Below are positions 50,201 through 62,686 of a stretch of DNA of 64,000 nt, piece after piece; within the stretch, counting starts at the first letter, position 1, and each line of letters opens with the position of its first letter. The translations under genes and the position numbers were made by a program. Source of the DNA: Caprimulgus europaeus (lineage: Eukaryota > Chordata > Aves > Caprimulgiformes > Caprimulgidae); the NCBI GenBank assembly GCA_907165065.1, contig OU015525.1, positions 43,816,037 through 43,880,036 on the forward strand, written 5' to 3'. Under the pieces are notes generated by a model. It searched no databases, was not told where the DNA came from, and saw only the letters and a list, made by a program, of their open reading frames with translations.

Positions 50201-51458
50201 AGGATTGAGACTTCTCTGATTTAAGAATCAAGAAAATAAATTTTTAAAAGATACAAAAATACTCATTCTTTTGAAACTTCCAATTATAAGTTTCTTAAGT
50301 GTTTCTAAGAACATATTTCTACATATAAAACAGCTTTTGAAAGCAGTATCTGCTCATCACGCATGACACTGATACAGTTCCATATAGTTGTATCTTAGAT
50401 GAGAATTAATTCTTTCAGATTACAAACTGGACGTTCATTTTGGATTATCACTCAACACTATTATTGTGTAGTTCATAAATTAATCCCACCAAGTTAATCA
50501 AATTATAACCCCCCCAAAAATCACAATTGCTGCTGTTCCCCTAAGTCAGTGCTATGAAAGTCTTTGTATTAATTAGAAATTTTACAGAAAAGTCATTTAG
50601 GTTTAGAGAGTTCCCTATAGTAAAAGCAGTACTAAAAGAAACAATACTCAGTGTAGTTTTAGTGTAACAGCACTTAAGACTGAAGAAAAGAAACTCTCTT
50701 CCATTACTACATGTGGATTAGAATGTAGAAATTTCTTCATTAATATTTTTTCACATGCTAACAATTAAGATGAAAACCCATATTTGTTTCTATGATTTTG
50801 ATTCAAAGATCACTAGAGTAAATGGAAATTATTTTCTGCATATATATAATTGCCTGATAGTCTGGATGAGGGAGGTATTAATATACTGATCTATTTAGTT
50901 TAGGGATGAAAAACCTAGTCCCATATTATAAGGAAGAGGGGATTAACATGAAACCCTCACCTCTCATACCATTTCTCTGATTACCAAGCAACAGGTTTCT
51001 TCCTGTTTTAATAAGATCACATTATATAGTCAAAATGAATGTTTCAAAAGAATTTCAATTAGCAAGAATGTCCACTTGTTCCAAGGTGGAATGAAAGCAA
51101 ATCCCTAAACCTCAGAAGCTGCTGTGAAATGGAATTGTTGTTAGCTCTGCTATTACCCACAGAGGACTTTGGATCAGACCCATTATCCCTTTAATCTCTT
51201 TATGTCTTTCCCATGAGCAGAGGACAAAAATGAAAGCGGAAAGCCCTGTGCATCAATGACCTAGATCAGGCTACAGAGCTAGTAGCTAGAACAGTAAAAT
51301 ATCTCTGCTCAAGTTCTCCTTCTACCAACCAGCTGTGCTATACTCTGTCAGATAACAGGAAAAGAGAACACAAAAGAAAAACAAGTAGGGGGGGGAAATA
51401 ATATGTTAATATCCATTTTCTTCTAGGAAAAATGTATTTTATAAATATCTCTCTTTAG

Positions 51459-51505
51459 TGGCAAACCGTGAAGAGCTGGAAGCAGCTCTGTCTCCCAGCT
51501 TCTAA
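51459..51505 (+). CDS. Possible terminal coding exon
   Basis: The acceptor AAATATCTCTCTTTAG precedes 51459. Read in phase 1 the segment gives two nucleotides and then ANREELEAALSPSF before a TAA at 51503-51505. The other two frames stop at once or do not fit. The entry phase matches the two upstream plus-strand candidates. AATAAA-type poly(A) signals occur near 52466-52474, giving a possible 3' UTR of about 1 kb. No homology is recognised. Confidence 0.2.
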
Positions 51506-52599
51506 TATTATTTCCTAAAAATCTACTGAAAACAACATCAAGCAAAGCAGAAGTCTAGCCCGATCTGCTTTGAAAACTGTTGTGAAAGGCAGGAGTAGCC
51601 TTTGTCTTTCAGGATGGGGCAGCACTGGTTGTCTTCCAGCAGGCTGGTAGCCACTATAGCCATTCCTGGAATTTACTGGCCTAGCTCAATGACTTCTCTG
51701 TGGCAATTACTGCCAGATGTCCAGCATTTGGTAACAACTTTCATTCATAAGGATGTGAAAAGTATGTGTATGTCTTAGCTATACACAGACGTACATACAT
51801 GAGTCATCCATGATTGTGAATGTGACTGTTAATTACCTGTTAATTTTTGGTACATAACATAATTGCTGCAGCAATTCCTTAGACTTACAAGATGAGGTAC
51901 TCCCCATTCACACACTGGAAAGTATAATAAGTACTGATTTCTTGTTAATTATGATCATTGTCCATTAATTTGATACTTGACAGGCAGAGAGAAAGGAATG
52001 TACATGACCATGACTAAAACAGGAAGCTGTAAAATTGCTAATAACATTGTGATAATAACAGAGTCACAATTGTCTTGTTATTAAATTTCAAAATCTGTCA
52101 GACAGTGATAATGTCACTGTTCATCATTAGATAAAGGAATGGTATGCACAGAACATTCTAGAATTACATTTCCATGTTCTGTTTAAAACACAATGTAAAT
52201 GTTCTCACCTCTTGATCTACTTGCTTTAAAATACTAACAAAATTAAAGTTGTCCCCCTGTTTTTCCTAAAAGAGTAATTTTAATTCAGCTGTCATCAGTG
52301 ATACCTGATCTACAAGTGAGAAAATAGCCAATATGTTACAAATCATTTTAGAAAGAATTTGAATAAGATTGAAGCCTCTCTGTAGATAAGGATTTTGTGT
52401 ATTGGAAAGTACAAAGAGGTAATGAAACAAATAATTCAGTATCTGTGAATGCAATAGGAGCAATAAATAAATAATAACACCAGGAAAAAATGTGCTTTTT
52501 TTCGATTATGCATTTTGCCAACAGCTTTAAGCAATGTGTGCTATCAGAAAAAAAAAAAAAATCTAATGAGCAGTATTTATCATTATAAAAGCCGATCAA

Positions 52600-52650
52600 G
52601 ATGCACACACACACACACACATACATACGAACATACATAACCATACACAT
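52600..52650 (+). repeat. (CA)n microsatellite with CATA extension
   Basis: About ten CA dinucleotides from 52603, followed by ATACATACGAACATACATAA-type degenerate tetranucleotides. Confidence 0.9.
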
Positions 52651-55600
52651 GCATGCAGCTCTACTCATAATGTTCATGCACAGAGATGCAGAAAAAAAAT
52701 CTATGGATTACATATTAACACTACACATGTATAAAACATTTTTGGTCCTTAAAAAAAAAAATACTGCACATACCATTATTCTCAGAAGATGTCTGAATCA
52801 TCCTGAAGTTACACTGACAGAAAAGAAGATGAACCAAACCCCTTGACTCTTGCTTTTACTGCCTTGTGTTTTAACCTTGTAAAATGGATGTTGCATTTAC
52901 AAGGTTTTACTGTTTCTATTCCTTTAAAGAAAGAAAAATGTCTCTGCAGTACGGCTGTCAGAATGCTGTAGCTAGTGCACTTAGGCTATGTCTAGACGGC
53001 ACAGCAGATGAGCATCTTGGCTTGCCTGGAGTCCCAATCCTCTGACACCTGATCACGGATGATGATGCTCCTATGGCCTGATCACCCACTTTCTTAGCCA
53101 CGGAGATGAGGACACAGGGGAGGGAGAGAAGGAGAATAAGGTGATGGTGCACTTCTGGGTCTGACTCTGGTATTCTCTGGGGTCCTGCAGTGCAAATATA
53201 GTCCTGGACACTCTCCTAATGTCCACTGAAGTCAGTGGGAACTTTTCAAGTAAACACTTATCTCGTATTCTCCATATGACAGTACAGGTTATAGAAAAAA
53301 AAACCATTAAGAATGTTTAACTGACAAAAAGTATGCTTGTGGTAAACCACAAGTACTCAAATTGCCCTAGGCTCAGAGAATCATCAAACTGGTTTAAAAC
53401 CAAGATCTGTATTTGTTATGTCATGTATATTAAATTTTGTATTATTTCCATAGGTCTTTGATTTTGACAATTTACAACAAGCTAAAGCTTGGACTTGGAG
53501 AAAACGGTGAAACAATAGAAAACAGAGAACACAATTTGATTGATTAAAACTTCTCCAGTGACATAGAACATCTTGACTGATCACGGTTTATGACTTTATT
53601 AATGCAACATATGCAGTATTTTAATTTCAAATGCACTATTTTAATTTAGGTGAAGCTTTTTGTAGTAAGTAGCAGTCCCTAAGTACTTACCCATAAGGCT
53701 GCTTAGAGCAGGCTGCTTAAATTATATGAGGATAGTCTTTGCCTCAGTGCACAGAAATGCTCCTTTTATTAGTACAACTAATTAAAACTGAGGCAGTGTA
53801 TGACAGCTGTGGAAATTGTTAATAACTACAATCCAGCAAATGGCTGCTGTATCTTGAGTCTGATCCCTGTACAGTCATACTCAGTTTGAGAGTATCTCAG
53901 ATTAAAGGTAAAGGGAGAAGAAGGAAGATTTGATTTGAACCTATTGCCTCTGGGAAAATGGTGGTGGAAGTAAGATGAATAGTGCATCTCTTCCTTGGGG
54001 ATTTGTCAAGAGTTGTATTACAGCCAACACTAGAACTGTCAGATAAATGAATCATTAAGAATTCAACTTCAACACAGGAAGTTAAGTTTTTCTGCAGATG
54101 CTGAATAACCAAGACATGTCCAAAGAAAAGTAGATAGCATTAATCATAAGTGACTATAAGCTTCTTTGCAGGAGGATGGAAGAAATCACAACTCCACTAC
54201 CAAGTGGAGTGAGGTGGATGGGAAGGTATCATTGTCTCTGGTATGAAAAGATATGCCTTCCCATTGGATCTTCCTCCTTTGGATTTTTATGAAGACTTAC
54301 CAAGAACTTAAAGAAACAATCCTACAAGTCCTTGTCATCAGACATAATTTTAAATACACATGACTCTATTTCTGAACCACAGTTTACCTCATTAGGGTAA
54401 GAACAAACCTCAGGATTTGTAGGATTTGGAGCTACAATGGCTGCTTTGCTTCTAGTAAAAATGGCAAACTGCCATCAGATTGAGTCGTGTTTAATGTACC
54501 AAATGATTCACTTTCGAAGAAGAATATAATTATCTCACAGTTACTCACTGAAATTTCTGGCATGAAGTAAACCCAAAAATATATGTACAAAGTTAAATTA
54601 AATATGCATAAGTGCCTAAAATATGAAAAAGTGTTCCTTAGATAAATCCATCTTGCCAACATATTTTTAAATTTTTGCACACATACATAGCTAGCAGATC
54701 ATAACAGAGGTTGATAGCAAGACCAGTAAGAACTGTAATACCTGAGGAGGAAAAACCCAAAGAAAATAATCCCATTAAAATTGTAGGAGATAACATTATT
54801 TCTTAAAAGTGGTGAGAAGGTTAGGTGAGCAATAATTACTTGGCAGTAAAAGCCAGTGCAGTTGCATTTCACATATGTAACTTTGAAAGTAAAATACCTG
54901 AGGAGTAGAATCTCCTAACAATTTTCTTCTTTACTTCAGGAAGGGTAACTCACTGTTTTCTATGCAAGATTTGTATCTCTGTTTTCACAACTATAAATGA
55001 CATTACTATTCACTAGACCATAAAGCCCACCTCCCATTTTTTTTGCCCTGGGCTCATATTAAGAAGGGAACACAAATAAACATACTATTATACTATTAAA
55101 CATATCCATTAATTATACAGTGATTTTTAAACAAAGTCCTTGAACGCCCTCTTTGGAAGGACAGACAAATGTAATTAAAGCTAAGCAGAAAATATTTTTC
55201 CTGTGTTTCCAAAATCTAAAGCATGGGGAAAAGCTTAATTTTTCACATTGCCTAAGGATGAGAAAAACCTTCATGCAAGGGAAAGTACTTGAAGTCCCAC
55301 ATTGCAGAGAATAGCCCTCATTTAGAGGTGGCTGACTGTACTGAGGGACTTTCTCAGAACTGAATTACCATCTCAAATCTGAAAAACTTTGGACTATAAT
55401 GGGGATGCGATTTGAGTTGGTGTAATAAACTGACACTTTGTAAAAATAAAACACTTTGCAAATTCAAAACCAGGTCTTCTGTATTTTCCCCCTGACAGCT
55501 ATGAAAATAGAGGGTTATGAATGCAGTTAGTTTCACATCACTATAAGAAACCAGTTCATTGAGATGTTAGAAATAACAGACTCAATCCCATGACAGTTAT

Positions 55601-58600
55601 ACAGTTATGCTGAAAAACAAAATTCCATCTTATATCTATGGATGTTACTAATCTCTGGAATTGTATTCAGTTTCTCATCTAAAGCTGTAAAGGGATTTAC
55701 ATACATATTTATTTAACTATAAGTACCTTGATTGTTCTTTCCAGAAACTAGCAATTTGGACCTCAAAAGGCATAACAGAGTGTCGGGCTACATCTGTCAG
55801 ACTCCAACAAACCAGCTACGCTGGTGATAATGGGCGTTCTGCGTGGAGCTGGTGGCTGACAGGGTGGAAAGCAGTCTGCAGGATGCAGGTGCTCTCATCT
55901 TCCTTCTGCCCATGATCCCTGTTGTTCCAGGGAGTCCACCCATTCACCAAGGAGGCTAGGATGCATGTATCTCAAGTTAGTCTTGGCTTTCACACAGAAA
56001 GGCAAAATGATCCTGATAACAGTGAGGTGTAGAAGGCAGCATCTGAATGTGGTTTAGGTTATGGCCCATCCTCTGAGGTTGTGGCCCATTCTCTGCATCA
56101 TTCAGTAATTTTAGTAGCAGTTTTAAGTGTCAAGATAATGAGTCCCTGTGCAAGATATGTTATCCTGGGGTGGGATATTGCATTTAGCTAAAGCATCTGG
56201 GTTGCACATGGAATGTCAGTGTTTTCCAGAATGAAGGCACCACAGAGTATGAAATACCACATGATCTTTCATAGACAACCCCTAGATGTGCAAAAGCAAA
56301 TAATTGTGGTAACTTACATATCTCTGTGTGGTAACATTATAGTGATTGTCCTTGTATCAAAAGCATTAGAATGTGAATGCCTGACAATCACTGTTACAGT
56401 GGTACCATAAAAATCTTTCTTCAATGTTTTTTTTCTTCTTTTTTTTTGATAGCATTCTCAGTTATATGTTATGTGCTAACTGTTGGAAAATTCAATTTCA
56501 TTGTGATCATCTTTGTAATATTCCATGTTACTGTCTGCTAACAATGCAAATAGCTTACATTTATTGTGGCCTTCCAAGCAAATTAACAAAAATATTGAAG
56601 CCGTGGAAATCAGTGCTTTTTCCAGAAACATTTAGGAATGTTTGTCACATACCTAGTTTGCATTTCTATCACATGAGGATTTTGAAATTCTGTTGGCAAG
56701 TAGGTATCTGATCTATTGCTGTGTATAGATACCCAGATAAAAGTGTTTAGATGTGAAGGTGTCCTGATAATAGTCCTAAATAAGCAGATTGAATAGAAAA
56801 TTAGACTTCTACAAGCAAGCAAACGGGAAAGAGGTTGAGTCATTGGTCTTAATTTTAGCACAAAGTTGTGCTATCCAGGAAAGGCAAGAAGAGCTTTTGT
56901 GTGTGGAAAGGATAAGGGAAAGAGCAGAAATGAAGCACTATATGAAGAACTGAAATATGAATATGCTTCTGTATCTAACATATGTATCAAGAATGAGAGC
57001 CAGTCTGGCTGAGAAAATGATGTAAGGTAATGTGCTGTTGAAAATACCATAGAATGAAAAGCAGGAATAATTATCAGTCAGTCACCTAGCAATAGTCCAG
57101 AAAAGCAAAAAGCAACCATGAGCACTGATAATATGCCACATGCCTCATTTTATGCCTATGTTTCTCTTTTTGTTTATTTTCACATCACCTATTTGTCTTT
57201 TTCTGATCTTTTTTCTTCTTGGGGAGACAGAATCTGGTCTCAGATGAGTCTTTTTCCCTTTGTATAACTTTCCTTTTTGCTTGAAATCTTATGGTAGTGA
57301 CAAAAATGAACCAAAACTTTGAAATGTAAAAATAAATACATATGTATTTTTTCCTCTACAGAAAGTCAGTAACTGCCAGGTAATGGAAGGGCATGTTCCA
57401 AACAAATTGGAGGCAGCTGGACTTCAGTGAACCTGGGCTGGGCTCCAGAGGCTAACATCCAAATTTTAAAATGCACCTTTTTCTTTTTTTTATATTTCAT
57501 GTTGCAAATTTTCTAAGTCATCTCATCTTAGATTTTGAAATTAAAATATTCTGCAAGACACTTTCCTACCTAACAAAACCAGCAAGAACAGGCAGAAATG
57601 CTGTTTTTGCCTATCTGTAGAGCTAGCAGCATAACAGGAGATGCCAGAATTTTACATTAAGGTATTTATAGGTTCTTTTTTCACCTGCAGCCTGAATAGT
57701 GGCTATATATTTTGTATTAATCTTTGTATTTAATACTAGATTTTAGAATCAAGAATTACTGGTACAATGTTAGGGCCTAAGAGACTAATAACTGAGACAT
57801 GGTCTTCTTTCAAGCTTCCTTGTGTTGCCGCAGAATAGATTACTGCAATGGTTCCCTCTTTGTACTTTTAAGCAGTGGCTTACACCAGTGAACAGTGAGA
57901 AAAGGCACATTCTGTATCATCTCCACTGTTTCCAGTAGGCTAAGGTACATACATACTACAAGTTTTTTAGCTGTCCAGATCTTTTTTGGGTCCTGGTCCC
58001 AAGATTATTCACAATATGTGAGCATTAGTCCACTCCCAGGCTCTCTTTTGATATGAAGCAGCAATTCCCACCAAAACGAAGCCTGGGCATGGTTTGTTCA
58101 GCAGGTACTTTCTAGTCAGCAATCTGGAAAACAATGACTCAAGTCCAGGTGCCATGGTAGTACACTGTCCTCCCACATGATGCCAGCAGGCTGTGCATCC
58201 TGCAGTCTTGCATGCTGCCATGCCAGCCCTCATCTCTACAGCACCCACCACATGGACATGCTTCGGGTTCACAGCATAAGGTAAGTAGCACAAGCCTTGC
58301 ATTGTTTGACACATGTCAGGTTGAAAATAGAAAGCATACAATTAGGAGAACTGTGTTTTAGTATGACAGTGGCAGTCCTCGAGGCCCACAGAGGACCCAG
58401 AGCCAAACCTTACACAGTTCAATGCAGCTCTCAGTCCACACAGCCTGGCTAAGGATCTGCTCCTGAAGAAGGTATATGGATATTCACATTCTTTAGGACG
58501 TGGCTTCAAAAGACAGGCCACAAAATGCCCTAGTGGGGTAAAAATAATAATCTGTAAAAATATTATCAACAGCTCTGTTACCTATTATTTAGAGCACAAA

Positions 58601-59177
58601 ACGGTATATAGTACAGCTCTGAGTGTCTTAAAGATAGTATGTTAAATGATGATAATGATAATTATGATGATGACTATAATAATAGCAACATTAAAATAAA
58701 AATAAATAATATATTGGGTTTTCTTCCCTTTACATTTGAGCAGGTTATACATACCAGCCTGAAGAACCCCAAGTGGACTTAAGCCTTGGTCTTCAAAGAG
58801 TGTTTTCTACTCTTTTGGGAAGCTATTCCCTTCCACATGTTTCACTATGACTGGAAAAATGTATCTTCAGGATCCAGGTCATTGAATCACTTCCCTAAAA
58901 AATTATTATTTTATTTAAGTATGTCACTGAGGCAGCTGAATATATCATTGTTTCCATTCAGCCAACTCTGTATTGAACCAAAAAAGAATATTAAGACACT
59001 TTAGTAGCATAAGTTGTTCACTATTTTTTGATTCCCCAAGATAACCATACACATAATACTCATAATGTCATTATTTCAAGCCCCAATTGTATACTATTAA
59101 ATAACAGATAGTGTGGAGTCTGTAGTGAGTGTGGCTGTAGTTTGCTGAAGTCTACAGCTACCTCTTGTAGTCTTCTA

Positions 59178-59258
59178 TTCATAGAATCATAGAGTAGCCC
59201 AGGTTGGAAGAGACCTCAAAAGGTCATCTCATCCCACCTATCATGGGAAGCACCGTGT
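59178..59258 (-). mobile_element. CR1 LINE 3'-tail fragment
   Basis: The plus strand reads ATTCATAGAATCATAGAGTA, then GCCCAGGTTGGAAGAGACCT and CAAAAGGTCATCT: the reverse complement of the conserved CR1 3' untranslated region and its octamer tail. Only about 80 bp remain, with no coding sequence. Confidence 0.92.
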
Positions 59259-61343
59259 CTATTGAACACCCTGTCTTTTCACTCACTATTAATTATTCAC
59301 CCAGTAACACAAGATAAATCCTAACAGCCACTGTATTCTAAGCAATAGTTCCAAGTCTCAATTACATCCCATATTTTAAAACATAGGTTTCTGTTTTAAT
59401 GTTTTTGTTGTTTTGTTTAATTTTTAGTCTAAGTTTATGGGGGTGCCTTTGCATGGTTTGACCTGATTAGCACATGTGAAGAATAGCTGGAGTTCAGAGC
59501 TGTGAGTTCTTGGCTGACCTAAATATTTAGCCATATGCATATAATTTATACATCTAGAATCAGAGGTAACTTTCGGAACTTAAACCTTATCCTCAAAATA
59601 TTTTTTTATCCAATACATTAGAGTCAAACTCAGTACAGTACATCCACTCTTTTAAAAACATAAATTATTAAAAGCTTTAGGTGAGTCAAGGTAATTTACC
59701 CTTTTAACTGCAGCATAGTCAGCTTTTCAAAACGCATCGAACATATTTCAATTGGACTACCATGGCAATGCCTGAGGCTTTGATAAAAATTCACGACTAC
59801 AAGACATAAGTGACACTGATTAATTCACCAGGTGACAGGCTGAAATGAAGAACAGAGGTGAAATTTCAAAATGTGAAAGGCTTCCAAATTTATGTCTGTG
59901 TCTATTAATAAATCCATAGATAAAAATAACAAATGGTATTTCCAGGAATGATGCAAAAAGATATCATCTCTTATCTCCAAGGGTAAAGCAGAATATTCAG
60001 AAAACCAGAGGAGAAATTAATTATAACTATCAGCTCCACTGGATTCATTAAATGGTCAAGAACAGGAAATTTCCACATAATCCCTGACAGATTCTGTCTA
60101 TGGGACCAGTTTTTTAATTCTGTTACAGGAATAAGTCCATGAAAGTAAATTGTTGAAACCAAATATGGTTGTTAATCCTGCTCTCCTCAACTTCCCTCTG
60201 TTTTACACATGCAATCCTTTGAGGAGTGAAGTATTCGGGGACCTGAATGTGGAGTGCCATTGAGATGTATGTCTGGATGTTATAAACATATTTCATTACT
60301 GGAAGAAATAGATACTCATATATAATTTGACTTTCATGGTAAAAAGAGGGATCTATGACATCCTGCAAAATAAGAAAGTAGCCATTTGTGGACTACAGTG
60401 AGATTTCAAGGAGGAAAGCAAAGTATCTTCCTAGAGCTTCCTTGTTTTCAGGCTGTGGTAGAAGAGAGAAGTCTTTTGTTTAATTAAATATTGATAGTTA
60501 TATAAGTGTATATTTTAGCTGTCTGCTTAAATGATGAACAGGATGACATTCAAAAAAATATAATGCTCTGAACAAAGCTCCTGTGGTGGTAATTACATCT
60601 CATATATTACCTCATAACAAGCACTGCATTTCTGTAAGATAATTTTATTTAAATTTGAGAACAATGTGGGTGCATGCGAAACAACAAATAAAGAGCTATA
60701 CTTTTGCTACTCAGTCAAAAAGATTTAGTGGAAAAGTCCCCTCAGAGATGATTGATTTTAGACATTTAATTTTTCAATTATTCTCAGATTTTTAGCCAAC
60801 CATTACAAAGAGGGAAGATTTCTAATATACATTTGGAGTTTGTCTTAAAAGAATCCATTAAACAGTCAGCATTAATTCATGAGAAGCATCAAGAGTCTAA
60901 ATTCCATAGGTTTGGATCAGATAATTCAAACAGCTGTTAAGATGAATATCTTTTTCTGGTCATCCTAACAGTCTATCCCTTAATTTACTTCAGTCCAGTT
61001 AAGAAAGAATTGTTAAACAAGTATATAAATTTAAGTACTGTCCCAGTGTAAGGTTTTCTTTTGAACCAGGGCTCAAAACTTAAATTTGCATGTTCTGATC
61101 CAGAAGTGCCTAACCCTGAGCCATGGCTGACAAAAATTATTTACTTTGGAGCAAGGTCTCCATGCCTTTGAGGACAGCCACAGTAGCTTCCTAATTTTCC
61201 AGGCATTCCTGATATTATTTCTCATTATGCATTTAGGACAGACAGGAAATACTTTTTCCAAGTTTGCCAAAAGAGTTGGTTCCAAGAGTTAAATCAATTT
61301 TTTAAGACCTTTTAGACATTTCCAAACACAGCAGTTCAAAAAC
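59259..61343. other. AT-rich single-copy DNA
   Basis: Nothing recognised beyond short chance frames (for example 81 codons at 60123-60368, minus strand) that lack convincing splice borders. Confidence 0.5.
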
Positions 61344-61578
61344 CCTCTCCTCTCCTCTCCTCTCCTCTCCTCTCCTCTCCTCTCCTCTCCTCTCCTCTCC
61401 TCTCCTCTCCTCTCCTCTCCTCTCCTCTCCTCTCCTCTCCTCTCCTCTCCTCTCCTCTCCTCTCCTCTCCTCTCCTCTCCTCTCCTCTCCTCTCCTCTCC
61501 TCTCCTCTCCTCTCCTCTCCTCTCCTCTCCTCTCCTCTCCTCTCCTCTCCTCTCCTCTCCTCTCCTCTTCTCTCCTCT
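61344..61578. repeat. (CTCCT)n pentanucleotide array, about 235 bp
   Basis: About 47 tandem copies of CTCCT (AGGAG on the other strand), essentially perfect until two T interruptions near 61568-61578. One strand is all pyrimidine and the other all purine, with mirror symmetry. The minus strand is open through it as an (RRGEE)n frame of about 85 residues, which is a by-product of the repeat and not a gene. Confidence 0.98.
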
Positions 61579-62686
61579 TTAAAATATTTGACCATCACGA
61601 ATTCTAGCAACTGTGATACTTAATAACCTGCAGATGAGAGTAATGACTTACAAGTCTTAGCTCTGGAACTGCTTTGGAGTCATGCCCTCTGAAGAACAAG
61701 AATCACATAGTGAATATGCTTTTTCCCTAATAGTTACAAACCTTTTGTCTTATCACCCCTTATCTATGTAGAAAACTTTTTAAAACTGTACTTATTACCT
61801 GCCTCTGTCCATCCAAAATATACTGACAAAGTAAAAAAAGTTATCACAATCTTTAGTCTACCAAAGATATCTTTTAAATTATTTCATTAAAATAGATGTC
61901 TCATCGATGATGCTTGACCTCAGAAAGTACAAGATGGTTGGAGGTAGCCTCAAGACTATCACAGAAGTAAAAGCTAAACTGTAAGATTACTTTAAAATCA
62001 CATTATTGTCCAAATCGCCCTTCACATTTTTAAAAATGCACCTTTGCTTTTCTAGTATGAAAAAATGCAAGAAAAAAAACCCTACAAGATCCCATGCAGA
62101 GAATATTTAATAAATGAAAAGATGTTTTGATAAAATTTTGACAATAAAACACATTACTTGAAACAACTTGATTCTCCCCTCACTCTTAGTGTGATTCATT
62201 TTTGTTTTCCTTTTAATCTGAATACTATATGCTTAGTTTACTGCTTACAAAACTACAGCTTTGTTTTCGTCAGTGCTACAGCTGAGCATATAAGATCTGT
62301 CAAAGCACCATAAAGTACGTAATGAAGAGGAAGAGAAACTTTCCAATGAACTTTCAATCACAAGAATATTTTCAAGATTTCCTTAAACAACAGTGCTAAA
62401 AAAATGCTGCAAACGATTTTCTGCTCATATCACTCTGACATATAATTAAATCAAAGTTTTATCTTCCTTAAAATGCTTGTAATAAGAATCCATTTTAAAA
62501 TTACTGTGTGTGGCAAACCTTTAGTTACATATAATTTCTTATATGAAATTTTCTTAAGTACTTTAAAACAAAATTTATGTACGATTTTATGGAATGTATC
62601 TTAATTTATTGTGCAGAATAAACAATATCCATATCTTCCTTATTGTATTTGCTTTATGTGATATATTGTGTTCCTACTTTATTGAG
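61579..62686. other. AT-rich single-copy DNA
   Basis: No gene or repeat family recognised. A-runs and AATAAA-like words only. Confidence 0.5.

Larger units (their letters stand above)
42061..59177. other. AT-rich single-copy DNA, probably introns of a plus-strand unit
   Basis: No repeat family recognised over 17 kb, apart from microsatellites: (CA)n at 52603-52622 with degenerate CATA repeats after it, and GAT/AAT triplets at 58647-58690. A G+C-richer stretch at about 46010-46330 carries overlapping frames of 72 (plus) and 104 (minus) codons that match nothing I know. A 20-bp imperfect tandem duplication lies at 56057-56096. The plus-strand exon candidates at 43548, 47190 and 51459 are listed separately. 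Confidence 0.45.

Noticed and set aside
61302-61610. 102-codon minus-strand frame encoding (RRGEE)n
   Set aside because: It is the translation of the (CTCCT)n array. The unit is five bases, so three units make a five-residue repeat with no stop. No promoter or conserved flank.
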